This document shows positions 31,788 through 40,088 of a DNA stretch of 64,000 nt, one piece after another. Location of the stretch: positions 6,257,001 to 6,321,000 of the forward strand of contig NZ_CP108529.1 in the NCBI RefSeq assembly GCF_036002945.1, read 5' to 3'. The stretch comes from Streptomyces sp. NBC_01224 (GTDB lineage Bacteria; Actinomycetota; Actinomycetes; Streptomycetales; Streptomycetaceae). The translations under genes and the position numbers were made by a program. The stretch's first letter is position 1. Every line of letters begins with the position of its first letter. The notes beneath the pieces were generated by a model, which saw only the letters and a program-made list of their open reading frames with translations, made no database searches and had not been told where the DNA came from.

Positions 31788-31821
31788 TCCAATAGAGATC
31801 GCGCCGGATAATCGGCCCACT

Positions 31822-31835
31822 GATTTGATCAAATC
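31822..31835. promoter_or_regulatory. 14-bp palindrome before the large protease gene
   Basis: GATTTGATCAAATC is a perfect palindrome 25 nt before ATG 31861, in an unusually AT-rich stretch. It may be an operator or a promoter-overlapping site. Confidence 0.4.
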
Positions 31836-31860
31836 GGGCACGGTCGAGAAGGGAAGCGCG

Positions 31861-34800
31861 ATGTTGTCGCAAGCATCGAGAAGCAGGCGAAGACCATGGG
31901 TGACAAGCGGGAAGAGAACGGCAGCGGCCGTGCTGGTGCTCGCCTTGACGGGGGGTTTCGCCGCGGTTGCCGACCAGGGCGCGAAGGCCGACTCCGGAGA
32001 TGAGCCACCGCTGACTCAGCTCGCCCCGGACCTCGGGCCCGCCGAGGCCGGCAGTGAATCCGAGGCGCGGCTCCTCGCCCAGGCGCAGGGGCGTCGTATC
32101 GAGATAGTGTCGAAGCGCACCGAGACCGCCGCAGTCTGGGCCAACCCTGACGGATCACTCACGGCCGAGGCGTACGTCGCACCGGTTCGCGTGAAGGAAA
32201 GCGGAACTTGGCGTGATATCGACACCACTCTTTTCGACAGTGGCTCCAGTCTGACGCCTCGGACGACCAGCACCGACATCGACGTCTCGGACGGCGACGA
32301 CACTCGGCTTGCCGTGGTCACCCACGGGGAACGCTCCTTCGGGCTTGGCTGGGAGGAATCGCTGCCCGTGCCCGCGGTGAAAGGCGACACCGCTTCGTAC
32401 CAGGTGGGGCAGGGCGAGACCCTGACGGTTACCGCGTTGTCCGACGGCTTTACCCAGAACGTGGTGCTCAAGCAGGTCCCGACTGAGCCGGTCATCTACC
32501 GGATACCGGTTCTGACGGACGGACTGCGTCTCTCACAGGCGGATTCTGGACACCTGCTTCTCAAGGACTCTGACGGCCGACTCGTTGCCGAGGCACCCGC
32601 ACCGATGATGTGGGACTCCAGCCGCCACAGCGCCTCGGGCGAGCCGGAGCGGCAGGTTCCTGTCGACACCGAGATCGAAGAGCGCGCGGACGGCAAGCAG
32701 ACTCTGGTTCTCACCCCGGACCCAGGGTTTCTCGCCACTGCCGAATACCCGGTGACCGTTGACCCCACCTCCACGCTCGCAGTGACCACGGACACCTGGG
32801 TCGCCACCAACTACCCCGACTCCCAGATCTCCTCGCCCGAGCTGAAGTCGGGCACGTACAACGGCGGAGGCATTCAGGCACGCTCGTACCTGAAGTTCGA
32901 TGTGTCGGCCCTGAAGGGCAAGCACATCATCGATACCAACCTGTCCCTCTACTCGACGTGGTCATCAACCTGTTCCACCAAGGGCTCGGGCACACAGATC
33001 CGCCGGATCACCTCCGCCTGGACTTCTTCGGCTGTCACATGGGGCGACCAACCGGAGACGACCACCACCGGCGCGGTGACCAGTGCCGCCGCGAAGGGGT
33101 ATTCCAGTGACTGCCCGCCGGGCACCGTCGACTTCGATATCGATGCTGTCGTCCAGGCGTGGGCCGACGGTGCGGAGAACCAAGGTGTGCAGGTGCGCGG
33201 CGTGGACGAGAACGATTCGCTCACCTGGCGACGCTACCGCTCTGCCAACTATGTCTCCGGCAAGGACGAGGCCACCGAGCCGCACCTGAGCGTCACCTAC
33301 GATTCCTACCCGAGCACCCCTGCGGCGGTTCTGCCGTTCAACGGTACGGTGACCAGCGATGCCACGCCCACCCTGCGGGCCCGTTCGAATGATGACGATC
33401 TCGACGAGCTGCGGCACACCTTCGAGGTCTGGGAAGCGGACCTGAGCGCCCGCAGGACCACTGGCAACACGGCGTACCTCGCACCGGCGGCCATCGCCAG
33501 CTGGACTTCTCCCACTCTGCCCTCAGGGGTCTACAAATGGCGCTCGCGCGCGTACGACTCGAGCAACTGGTCCAAGTCATGGTCCGCCTGGCGCACACTC
33601 ACCGTCGACTCAAGTGCTCCAGCGGCTCCGACGATCAGCAGCGGCAGCCATGCCTCGCAGACATCCTGGTATGCGGTGAACGACTTCACCGGCAGCCTCA
33701 GCGCCAGTGATACGAGCGCCATCACGGGCTATGCCGTCAAGATCGACCAGAATCCGGTGACTGCCGCGGGAACCGAGGTGACTCAAACCTCCACCACCGT
33801 CACGGCGGCCGACCGTGTGGACGGCACCTGGTATGTGCACGCTGCCGCCCGCAACGCGGCCGGTCTCTGGTCCGCCACCCGACACTTCGCGTTCCACGTG
33901 GACACCACCGCGCCCCGAAGCCCCACCATCGCCTCGTCCACCCACCCGTTGAACACAGCGGTGTACGCGAGTCGAGCCGCGGCCTTCTCCTGGACCGCAC
34001 CCGCCGACGGCTCCGGCGCTGCCGGGTACTCGGTGAGCGTCGACCGCAGTTCGACCACGATTCCCACCACGACCGGCGCCGTGCAGTCGGACACCTCATA
34101 CAGCACGGTTGTCGCCTCCGACGGCACCTGGTATCTCCACGTGCGGACCAAGGACCGGGCCGGAAACTGGTCGACAACCGCTGCCCACTTTCCTTTCCAG
34201 GTCGACGCGGGGATCGCGCTGCGCCCCGCGATCACCTCGTCCAGCCACCCGGACCAGTCGGGCGCCTACCGGAACATCTCCTTCACCGGTGTCTGGGAGA
34301 CAGCCGGGAACGCCGCCGGGTACAGCTACTTGGTCGACTCCTCTTCCGACACCGTACCCGACACGGTAAGTGACGGGACCGAGGCTTCGTATACCGCCAC
34401 CAAGGGTGAGGGCACCTGGTACTTGCACGTTCGCGCGGTCGACTCGGAGGGGGGCTGGGGGCCGGTGGCGCACTACCGGTTCACCATCGACACCACCGCA
34501 CCCGCCGCGCCCACGGTGACGTCAGCGGACTTCCCCGGCGACGGCTGGGCCGGTGATGCGGGCGACAGCGGCACCTTCCAGCTGACCTCCGAGGACGCTG
34601 GGCTGCGTTCGCTGCGTTATCGGCTCGACGACGGGCCCGAGTCCCCCCTTGCCGCCACTGGGGCCACCACGACCTTGCGACTGACCATTGCGGATGAGGG
34701 CAGCCACCGCCTTACCGCAGTCGCGGTCGACAAGGCCGGCAACGCGTCCGCTGCCGCCACATACACCTTCCACGTCGGTACGGCGGGCATCGTCTCCCCG

Positions 34801-36474
34801 CTGCCCGGCGAGGAGGTCGGATACAAGGTGCCGCTGGCGATCGCGGGTCCCGGCGACCTGACCGGTGCCACTCTCCAATACCGCCGCTCCGATACGGAGA
34901 CCTGGACGGATGTTCCGGCCGCCGACATGACAACAGTCTCCGGCGGGACCGTCAGCTGGCCGGCCACCATCACCGGCGGTGAGCTGTCCGGCTTGGTCTG
35001 GGACAGCAGCCGACTCGCCACCGACGGCGAGATCCAGTTGCGGGCACGCTTCGACGGACCGGACGCTCCTGCCCCTTCGGAACCGGTGACCGTCATTCTC
35101 AACCGGGTCGACGTGCTCACCCAGCCGACCGCGGCCGACAGTCTCGAACCCGACACGGCCGAGTCGTACGCCCTGGACGTCGCGGAACAGCGTGCCGAGG
35201 CGGACCCGGATACCTTCGCACCGCCGTACCTTGATCAGGAGACCCGCAAGATCATGTTGCCGGTCACCGATACCAGTGCGAAGAGCGAGGCCACGAAGGA
35301 CATCGTGCTCACCGGCATCCCCGTGGACCAGGGCAATGACGACGGCAGTGTCGCAGGTGACCCGGACACCGACGACACCGCTCCGACTGACGAAGATGGC
35401 ATCGCCGACCCAGTGGCGACCCAGGACAGGACAATTGTCCCGGTGTCCAAGGAAGTCGACCACAGCCAGTCCGAACTTCAGTCCATCGCCGACGAAGTGC
35501 TGCTCCTGACGGACAGTGAGCTGTCCGGCGCGTCGACACTGGCCACAGCCGGCGTCGACGCCGAGACGAACAGAGTCGTCGTGGAAGTCCCGGAAAACGA
35601 CGTCACGCTCGCGGACGCACTGGGCAGGCGCTACGGCCCGGACAGCATCGCGATTCAGCTCGCTCCCGGGGTGAGGGCGCTGCAGACCGCTGCGAGCCGT
35701 TACAGCGATGTCAGCCCGTTCAAGGGCGGGGCGGCCTATCAAGCGGTACGTCCCTCGGCGGACGGCACCTTCTGGACCGCGCGATGCACGACCGCCTTCC
35801 CGTGGACCCATGAGGGCCACCCGTACATGCTCAGCGCGGGGCACTGCACCACCGCGAACGGGTGGATGGACAGCTGGAACCCCGAACTGACCTTCGCCGG
35901 TGTCGCCCACGACAACTGGAACAACAGCAAGGGCTCGGTCAAGATTGCCGGGAAGTCCTATTACTCGGGGGACCTGGTGACCGGCAAGGTGTACGACAAC
36001 AAGTACAGCGTGTCCGCCCGCATCTACAAGGGTGGACCGCAGGGCACCTCGACGCGACGGGTAGTGAACCGCTGGACGACTCGCTCGAAAGCGGGCGAGA
36101 AGTTCTGCAGCGGCGGTTCCACTACCGGCGAAATCTGCGGCTGGAAGGTCACCAGTGGCAAGCTGAACATCAAGTACGGCGACGGCACGGTCATCAAGAA
36201 CGCCACCAGAGCCAAGAAGAACTCTGGAACCTGCAACTATCCCGGCGACTCCGGGGGGCCGATCTACACCGTCCTCAGCAGCGGGCACGTCTACGCCAAG
36301 GGCGTGGTTTCCGGAGGGCTCTGCGCCGGCTGGGGCATTGGTTCCGACGGAAACGGCGATGGCTGGAACGACGACAAGGACTGCTCGGACCTCACCGACT
36401 ACGACTGCGAGATCATCTTCACCGACATCAGGCTGGCCGAGGACGCGCTGCCCGGGTTGGTGAAGAAGTGGTGA
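31861..36474 (+). CDS. Giant secreted protein: toxin-like DNRLRE front, Ig-like repeats, S1 serine protease
   Basis: 1537 aa. Signal peptide at 1-45 (TAAAVLVLALTGGFAAVADQ). Residues about 50-300 resemble the N-terminal region of Streptomyces RHS/polymorphic toxins (GTWRDIDTTL, YPVTVDPT). A DNRLRE domain lies at about 305-480 (ARSYLKFDVSALKGKHI, ITSAWTSSAVTWGDQP). Several Ig-like repeats at about 490-975 share DTTAP...PTI and DGTWYLHVR. An acidic linker follows at about 1100-1230. A trypsin-like protease makes up about 1285-1537, with His1328 in LSAGHC, Asp1371 as candidate acid in YYSGDLVTG, and Ser1464 in PGDSGGP. No RHS repeats or toxin domain are present. AAGGGA precedes ATG 31861. It shares a GTGA overlap with the next gene. 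Confidence 0.88.
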   Translation: MLSQASRSRRRPWVTSGKRTAAAVLVLALTGGFAAVADQGAKADSGDEPPLTQLAPDLGPAEAGSESEARLLAQAQGRRIEIVSKRTETAAVWANPDGSLTAEAYVAPVRVKESGTWRDIDTTLFDSGSSLTPRTTSTDIDVSDGDDTRLAVVTHGERSFGLGWEESLPVPAVKGDTASYQVGQGETLTVTALSDGFTQNVVLKQVPTEPVIYRIPVLTDGLRLSQADSGHLLLKDSDGRLVAEAPAPMMWDSSRHSASGEPERQVPVDTEIEERADGKQTLVLTPDPGFLATAEYPVTVDPTSTLAVTTDTWVATNYPDSQISSPELKSGTYNGGGIQARSYLKFDVSALKGKHIIDTNLSLYSTWSSTCSTKGSGTQIRRITSAWTSSAVTWGDQPETTTTGAVTSAAAKGYSSDCPPGTVDFDIDAVVQAWADGAENQGVQVRGVDENDSLTWRRYRSANYVSGKDEATEPHLSVTYDSYPSTPAAVLPFNGTVTSDATPTLRARSNDDDLDELRHTFEVWEADLSARRTTGNTAYLAPAAIASWTSPTLPSGVYKWRSRAYDSSNWSKSWSAWRTLTVDSSAPAAPTISSGSHASQTSWYAVNDFTGSLSASDTSAITGYAVKIDQNPVTAAGTEVTQTSTTVTAADRVDGTWYVHAAARNAAGLWSATRHFAFHVDTTAPRSPTIASSTHPLNTAVYASRAAAFSWTAPADGSGAAGYSVSVDRSSTTIPTTTGAVQSDTSYSTVVASDGTWYLHVRTKDRAGNWSTTAAHFPFQVDAGIALRPAITSSSHPDQSGAYRNISFTGVWETAGNAAGYSYLVDSSSDTVPDTVSDGTEASYTATKGEGTWYLHVRAVDSEGGWGPVAHYRFTIDTTAPAAPTVTSADFPGDGWAGDAGDSGTFQLTSEDAGLRSLRYRLDDGPESPLAATGATTTLRLTIADEGSHRLTAVAVDKAGNASAAATYTFHVGTAGIVSPLPGEEVGYKVPLAIAGPGDLTGATLQYRRSDTETWTDVPAADMTTVSGGTVSWPATITGGELSGLVWDSSRLATDGEIQLRARFDGPDAPAPSEPVTVILNRVDVLTQPTAADSLEPDTAESYALDVAEQRAEADPDTFAPPYLDQETRKIMLPVTDTSAKSEATKDIVLTGIPVDQGNDDGSVAGDPDTDDTAPTDEDGIADPVATQDRTIVPVSKEVDHSQSELQSIADEVLLLTDSELSGASTLATAGVDAETNRVVVEVPENDVTLADALGRRYGPDSIAIQLAPGVRALQTAASRYSDVSPFKGGAAYQAVRPSADGTFWTARCTTAFPWTHEGHPYMLSAGHCTTANGWMDSWNPELTFAGVAHDNWNNSKGSVKIAGKSYYSGDLVTGKVYDNKYSVSARIYKGGPQGTSTRRVVNRWTTRSKAGEKFCSGGSTTGEICGWKVTSGKLNIKYGDGTVIKNATRAKKNSGTCNYPGDSGGPIYTVLSSGHVYAKGVVSGGLCAGWGIGSDGNGDGWNDDKDCSDLTDYDCEIIFTDIRLAEDALPGLVKKW

Positions 36475-36893
36475 GGCGGCCGCTCCTCGCGGTCGGCGCG
36501 ATCGGCATGGCTCTGTGGACGCTGACTGCTTGCGGGAAAGACCCTGAAGCGTGCGAGATGATCGACGCCATTCCCTCTGTCTCTGTGACCTGGCAGGTGG
36601 ATGAGTTGCCCTACGATGACGGCTCCTCGTACCGGTTGTGTGTGGGGGCACGCTGCGAGACCGGAGCGCCCCGGGTCTACGGCGACACGGTGCGCGTGTC
36701 GCTGCGCCTGCCGGACGGGTTCGACGAGCGGCGGCAGGAGGTGCGACTCCGGCTGTCCGGACCGCAGGACGCACCGGAATTGGACGAATCCCGCACCGTC
36801 ACCCTGAGAGAGGCGAGGGCAGGATGTGACAAGGCGTTGATCGGAACGCTGCGCCTCACCGCCGATGGAGCGCTGGAAGAGCGAGGCCGATGA
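36471..36893 (+). CDS. Small lipoprotein coupled to the protease gene
   Basis: 140 aa from GTG 36471, which overlaps the protease stop (GTGA, 36471-36474), so translation is coupled. The N terminus has a short basic start, a hydrophobic stretch and the lipobox LTAC at about 18-21, giving a lipid-anchored exported protein. The mature part is beta-rich with four cysteines (EACEMID, YRLCVGARCET, AGCDKALIG). No family recognised. Because it is coupled to a secreted protease, it could anchor, assist or inhibit it, but this is inference. Confidence 0.8.
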   Translation: MRRPLLAVGAIGMALWTLTACGKDPEACEMIDAIPSVSVTWQVDELPYDDGSSYRLCVGARCETGAPRVYGDTVRVSLRLPDGFDERRQEVRLRLSGPQDAPELDESRTVTLREARAGCDKALIGTLRLTADGALEERGR

Positions 36894-36894
36894 T

Positions 36895-36917
36895 TTCCCA
36901 GTGCCCCGTACTGGGAA
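36895..36917 (+). terminator. Hairpin right after the lipoprotein gene
   Basis: TTCCCAGT (36895-36902) and ACTGGGAA (36910-36917) form an 8-bp stem with a 7-nt loop, starting one base past the stop codon. Confidence 0.55.
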
Positions 36918-37016
36918 CGGCATCACCGTCTGGTGGGACATGCCGCGACACCTGCTGTCGAGCGCGCTGAGCACTGCCCGGTCTTGATGGCCGGACGGTC
37001 GATCAGGGCTCTTGCC

Positions 37017-37054
37017 GCGAAGTCCTCGCCCCGTGCACGGGGCGAGGACTTCGC
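37017..37054. terminator. 38-bp perfect palindrome, strong bidirectional terminator
   Basis: GCGAAGTCCTCGCCCCGTG (37017-37035) is followed directly by its reverse complement (37036-37054) with no spacer bases. It lies between the convergent lipoprotein gene and the DUF397 copy B gene. Besides termination, such a palindrome could be a recombination or protein-binding site. Confidence 0.7.
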
Positions 37055-37150
37055 AGTCGCAGGGATTGGCGTTTCCACTTCTGGGCGAGGTCATGGTGCT
37101 TCCGGGACCGGTGCTTGCGGACCGACCCCGCGAGGGCTCCGCGAGGCGGT

Positions 37151-37351
37151 TCAGCAGAGTCCGTCGACGAAGTGCTGCCAGGCGTCGGCCCCGACGGTCA
37201 GGACGGGGCCGTCCGGGTTCTTGCTGTCGCGGACGGGGACGGCGCGGGGGAGGCCGTCGACCACCTCGACGCATTCGCCGCCGTTGGTGCCGCTGTACGA
37301 CGACTTCCGCCACCGTGCTCCGGTCAGGTCATGCGTGGTCATGGTCTCCAT
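37151..37351 (-). CDS. DUF397 protein (copy B)
   Basis: 66 aa, the usual family length, with one core WRKSSYSGTNGGECVEVVDGLPRAVPVRDSKNPDGPVLTVG. It is nearly identical to copy A from VPVRDSKNPDG onward but has only one core unit. ATG 37351 lies inside the 3' end of the XRE copy B gene (23-bp overlap), preceded by GGAGGAACGCTATGG. It is the small partner of a WhiJ-like regulator. Confidence 0.92.
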   Translation of the reverse strand: METMTTHDLTGARWRKSSYSGTNGGECVEVVDGLPRAVPVRDSKNPDGPVLTVGADAWQHFVDGLC

Positions 37352-38156
37352 AGCGTTCCTCCATCACACGAGCGATCAGTGTCGCCGAGTCCTCGGGGGA
37401 GAGGGCTGTGGCTTGCAAGCGAGCGTAGCCGACCGAACGTTCCTTGATCACCTGGGAATTGGCGGTCATGTGGCCCTCGTAGCTATCCACATAGAACAGG
37501 TCGGGGTCGTCCTCGAACCTGAGCAGAGTGAACGACCCCATCATTCCCGTGTGCTGGCCGACGGAGAACGGAAGCACCTGGATCTGCACCCAGGGGTCGT
37601 CGCGGAAGTCCAACAGACGTGTCAGTTGCGCCCGCATGACGCCACGTCCGCCAACCTCTTGAAGCAATGCGGCTTCGCTCAGGATGATCGACAAGACGGG
37701 CGGATTCTCGCGCTTCAGAATCCGCTGGCGGTCCAGGCGGGCCGCCACCATCTCGTCAACCTTGTTGGGGTGATCGACACCGAGTAGTGCCCGCGCGTAC
37801 TCCTCCGTCTGCAACAGCCCGTACACCAACTGTGCCTGGTACGTGGAGATGTATGCCGCGCGGGCCTCCATGTCCGCGTACGGCTGGAACCAGGTCGGCA
37901 GCTGGCTGCGCAGGACCAGGCCGACGAGGCGCGAGAACACGCCGCTCGTGCCGAGTGCCGCGTCCACCCGTTCGGAGAAGTCGCGGGTGGGGATCTTCTT
38001 CGTCGTCTCGATCTGTCCGATCAGGGAGCCGGTGCAGAAGATGATGTCGCCGAGCTGCCCCTGTTTGAGGTTGTGGGCCTCTCTCTGGCGGCGCAGCTCC
38101 CAGCCGTAGTAGTCCAACGGGGAAGCGCTGGGATCGAGAGTCTGGATGTTGGCCAC
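37329..38156 (-). CDS. XRE-family regulator with DUF5753 domain (copy B)
   Basis: About 275 aa from GTG 38156 (GTG 38168 possible). Residues 1-127 match copy A (HTH plus the first part of DUF5753). The C-terminal part is its own: LGVDHPNKVDEMVAARLDRQRILKRENPPVLSIILSEAALLQEVGG. Different C-terminal ligand domains on the same DNA-binding half suggest the two copies may bind the same sites but answer different signals or partners. It is divergent from the intact RsbW-like ATPase gene. Confidence 0.93.
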   Translation of the reverse strand: MANIQTLDPSASPLDYYGWELRRQREAHNLKQGQLGDIIFCTGSLIGQIETTKKIPTRDFSERVDAALGTSGVFSRLVGLVLRSQLPTWFQPYADMEARAAYISTYQAQLVYGLLQTEEYARALLGVDHPNKVDEMVAARLDRQRILKRENPPVLSIILSEAALLQEVGGRGVMRAQLTRLLDFRDDPWVQIQVLPFSVGQHTGMMGSFTLLRFEDDPDLFYVDSYEGHMTANSQVIKERSVGYARLQATALSPEDSATLIARVMEERYGDHDHA

Positions 38157-38171
38157 GGTGGGGGGCACCTC

Positions 38172-38186
38172 CGGCGTTCAACGCCG
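38172..38186. promoter_or_regulatory. 15-bp palindrome upstream of XRE copy B
   Basis: Same CGGCGTT-C-AACGCCG sequence as at 31293-31307, exactly 6879 bp further on. It overlaps the XRE ribosome binding region and is a candidate shared operator for both copies. Confidence 0.5.
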
Positions 38187-38243
38187 CACGACGTTCGTTT
38201 CCGTACGTAGCCGAGCGTAATCAACCCACTGCACGCTGGTGAC

Positions 38244-38681
38244 ATGAATCACGTAATTGATCCGAGCGCTGGAGATGCGGTGGAGGCGACCTACCATGCC
38301 GACTTCGCGATGGGCGAGCACTCGGCCCGGCATCTGCGCCGCATCCTGCGCCTTTGCCTCACCGTCTGGGGGCTCCTCGACGTGGTCGATGCGGCCGAGT
38401 TGGCGCTCACCGAGCTGATCGCCAATGTCGTACGGCACGTCCCCGGCCGCCGTTGCCGGACGCTCATCTTCCTGCTCCCGGCCGAGGGTGTGCGCGTCGA
38501 GGTGGCGGATGCCTCCCCGGAACTTCCCCGCGCGGTCACGGGTGATGTGCTCGACGAGGGCGGGAGAGGGCTGGTCCTCGTCGACACCGTCACCGACCGC
38601 TGGGGCGTGGAGCCGCGCCGCGACGGCCGTGGCAAGACGGTGTGGTTCGAGTGTCTGGCCACGAAAGCGGCCGACGGGTGA
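38244..38681 (+). CDS. RsbW-like anti-sigma/ATP-binding protein (intact copy B)
   Basis: 145 aa HATPase_c protein. The N-box helix is LALTELIANVVRHVPG, G1 is VEVADASPELP, and the G2-type stretch is DVLDEGGRGLVLVDTVTDRWGVEPRRDGRGKTVWFE. These small kinases are found in WhiJ/AbaA-like loci, divergent from the XRE gene as here. They may act as serine kinases or partner-switch proteins. The first 68 codons match the truncated copy A. Confidence 0.9.
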   Translation: MNHVIDPSAGDAVEATYHADFAMGEHSARHLRRILRLCLTVWGLLDVVDAAELALTELIANVVRHVPGRRCRTLIFLLPAEGVRVEVADASPELPRAVTGDVLDEGGRGLVLVDTVTDRWGVEPRRDGRGKTVWFECLATKAADG

Positions 38682-38687
38682 CTTCTT

Positions 38688-39509
38688 TCAGTGGCCGGAG
38701 CGGAGCTCTGCGAGCACCGCGTCCGTGAACGCCGGCCACACCTCCACCGCCCACGGGCCGAAGGCCCGGTCGGTCAGTGCGACGCAGGCCGCGCCCGCGA
38801 CCGGGTCGATCCACAGGAACGTTCCGGACTGCCCGAAGTGCCCGAACGTCGCCGGGGACGAGGAACTGCCCGTCCAGTGCGGCGACTTGTGGCCCCGGAT
38901 CTCGAAGCCGAGCCCCCAGTCGTTGGGGTTCTGGTGGCCGTAGCCCGGCAGCACACCCTTCAGGCCGGGGTGGACGACGGTCTGCGCGGCGAGCACCGTA
39001 CGCGGGTCGAGCAGCCGCGGCGCCTGTATCTCCGCCGCGAACCGCACGAGATCGTCGACGGTCGAGACACCGTCCTTGGCGGGCGAGCCGTCCACCGTCG
39101 TCGCCGTCATCCCCAGCGGCTCCAGCACCGCCTGGCGCACGTACTCCGGGAACGGGATGTCGGTGGCCTTGGCGATGTGGTCGCCGAGGACCTCGAAGCC
39201 CGCGTTGGAGTAGAGCCGCCGGGTGCCGGGGGCGGCTGTCACTCGGTGCTCGTCGAAGGCGAGCCCGCTGGTGTGCGCGAGCAGGTGCCGGACGGTGGAG
39301 CCCTCGGGTCCGGCCGGCTCGTCGAGCTCGACCGCACCCTCCTCGTATGCCACGAGCGCCGCGTAGGCCGCGATCGGCTTGGTGACGGAGGCGAGCGGGA
39401 AACGGTGCGCGGTCGGGCCGTGCGTGCCGACGACGGTGCCGTCCGCTCGTACGACAGCGGCTGCCGCGGTGGGGACGGGCCAGTTCTCGATCATCGCCAG
39501 GCTCTGCAT
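38688..39509 (-). CDS. Beta-lactamase-like serine hydrolase (class C/S12)
   Basis: 273 aa, shorter than typical AmpC. The SxxK motif is FPLASVTKPIAAY, the YxN motif is RRLYSNAGFEVLG, and the third motif is HFGQSGTFLW in place of KTG. There is no signal peptide, so it is probably cytosolic; related proteins act as esterases or peptidases rather than beta-lactamases. It is convergent with the ATPase gene at 6 bp. Its start is 117 bp from the divergent merR gene. Confidence 0.9.
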   Translation of the reverse strand: MQSLAMIENWPVPTAAAAVVRADGTVVGTHGPTAHRFPLASVTKPIAAYAALVAYEEGAVELDEPAGPEGSTVRHLLAHTSGLAFDEHRVTAAPGTRRLYSNAGFEVLGDHIAKATDIPFPEYVRQAVLEPLGMTATTVDGSPAKDGVSTVDDLVRFAAEIQAPRLLDPRTVLAAQTVVHPGLKGVLPGYGHQNPNDWGLGFEIRGHKSPHWTGSSSSPATFGHFGQSGTFLWIDPVAGAACVALTDRAFGPWAVEVWPAFTDAVLAELRSGH

Positions 39510-39588
39510 ACATATGAGCCTAAAGGGCCGTCCTGCACGGCTCGGAGGGGGTGGCCCGGCCGTCGCCGAAACCCGTCACCGTTCGCGC

Positions 39589-39619
39589 TTGCTTAGAGTG
39601 CACTCCAAGGTTCTAGCGT
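39589..39619 (+). promoter_or_regulatory. MerR-type promoter with 19-bp spacer and dyad operator
   Basis: The -35 is TTGCTT (39589-39594), the -10 is TAGCGT (39614-39619), and the spacer is 19 bp, the overlong spacing that MerR proteins correct. Inside lies CTT-A-GAGTGCACTC-C-AAG (39592-39609), symmetrical except for one base pair. Transcription should start about 7 nt past the -10, at or next to ATG 39627, which suggests a leaderless mRNA. Confidence 0.75.
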
Positions 39620-39626
39620 GGAGGGC

Positions 39627-40088
39627 ATGACGGTGATGGAGAGCACTTCCGTGAAGGTGGACGTCTGCGCCTCGGCCCCGCGGGCGCATCCGCGTCCCGA
39701 AGGGCAGGATCGCTACACCATCAGTGAGGTCGTCGCCTTCACCGGGCTCACCGCGCACACCCTGCGCTGGTACGAGCGGATCGGGCTGATGCCGCACGTG
39801 GACCGTTCGCACACCGGCCAGCGCCGCTTCACCAACCGTGACCTGGACTGGCTGGCCTTCGTCGGCAAGCTGCGGCTGACCGGAATGCCGGTCGCCGACA
39901 TGGTGCGGTACGCGGAGCTGCTGCGCGAGGGCGAGCACACCTTCGAGGAACGGCAGGAGCTGCTGGAGGCGACCCGCCGCGACGTGAAGACGCGGATCGC
40001 GGAGCTCCAGGACACCCTCGCCGTCCTCGACCACAAGATCGACTTCTATGCGAGTGCCCGACGGGCGCCGGAAAGGCCTTGTGCCTGA
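39627..40088 (+). CDS. MerR family regulator
   Basis: 153 aa from ATG 39627; GTG 39618 in frame lies inside the -10 region and is unlikely. Domain order: a short tail of about 27 residues, then the MerR winged helix RYTISEVVAFTGLTAHTLRWYERIGLMPHVDRSHTGQRRF, then the long dimerisation coiled coil ending DTLAVLDHKIDFYA. Effector unknown; there is no metal-binding cysteine cluster. The stop TGA and the ATG of the aldo-keto reductase share one base (TGATG), so the genes are coupled. Confidence 0.93.
   Translation: MTVMESTSVKVDVCASAPRAHPRPEGQDRYTISEVVAFTGLTAHTLRWYERIGLMPHVDRSHTGQRRFTNRDLDWLAFVGKLRLTGMPVADMVRYAELLREGEHTFEERQELLEATRRDVKTRIAELQDTLAVLDHKIDFYASARRAPERPCA

Noticed and set aside
34522..36774. 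750-codon open frame opposite the giant protease gene
   Set aside because: Antisense to recognisable protease and Ig-like domains, with no motif of its own; explained by GC bias at third positions.
30203..38681. Integrative element (integrase, att sites) carrying the protease island
   Set aside because: No integrase, transposase or tRNA in the segment; the long repeats at both sides are regulator genes, not short att sites.
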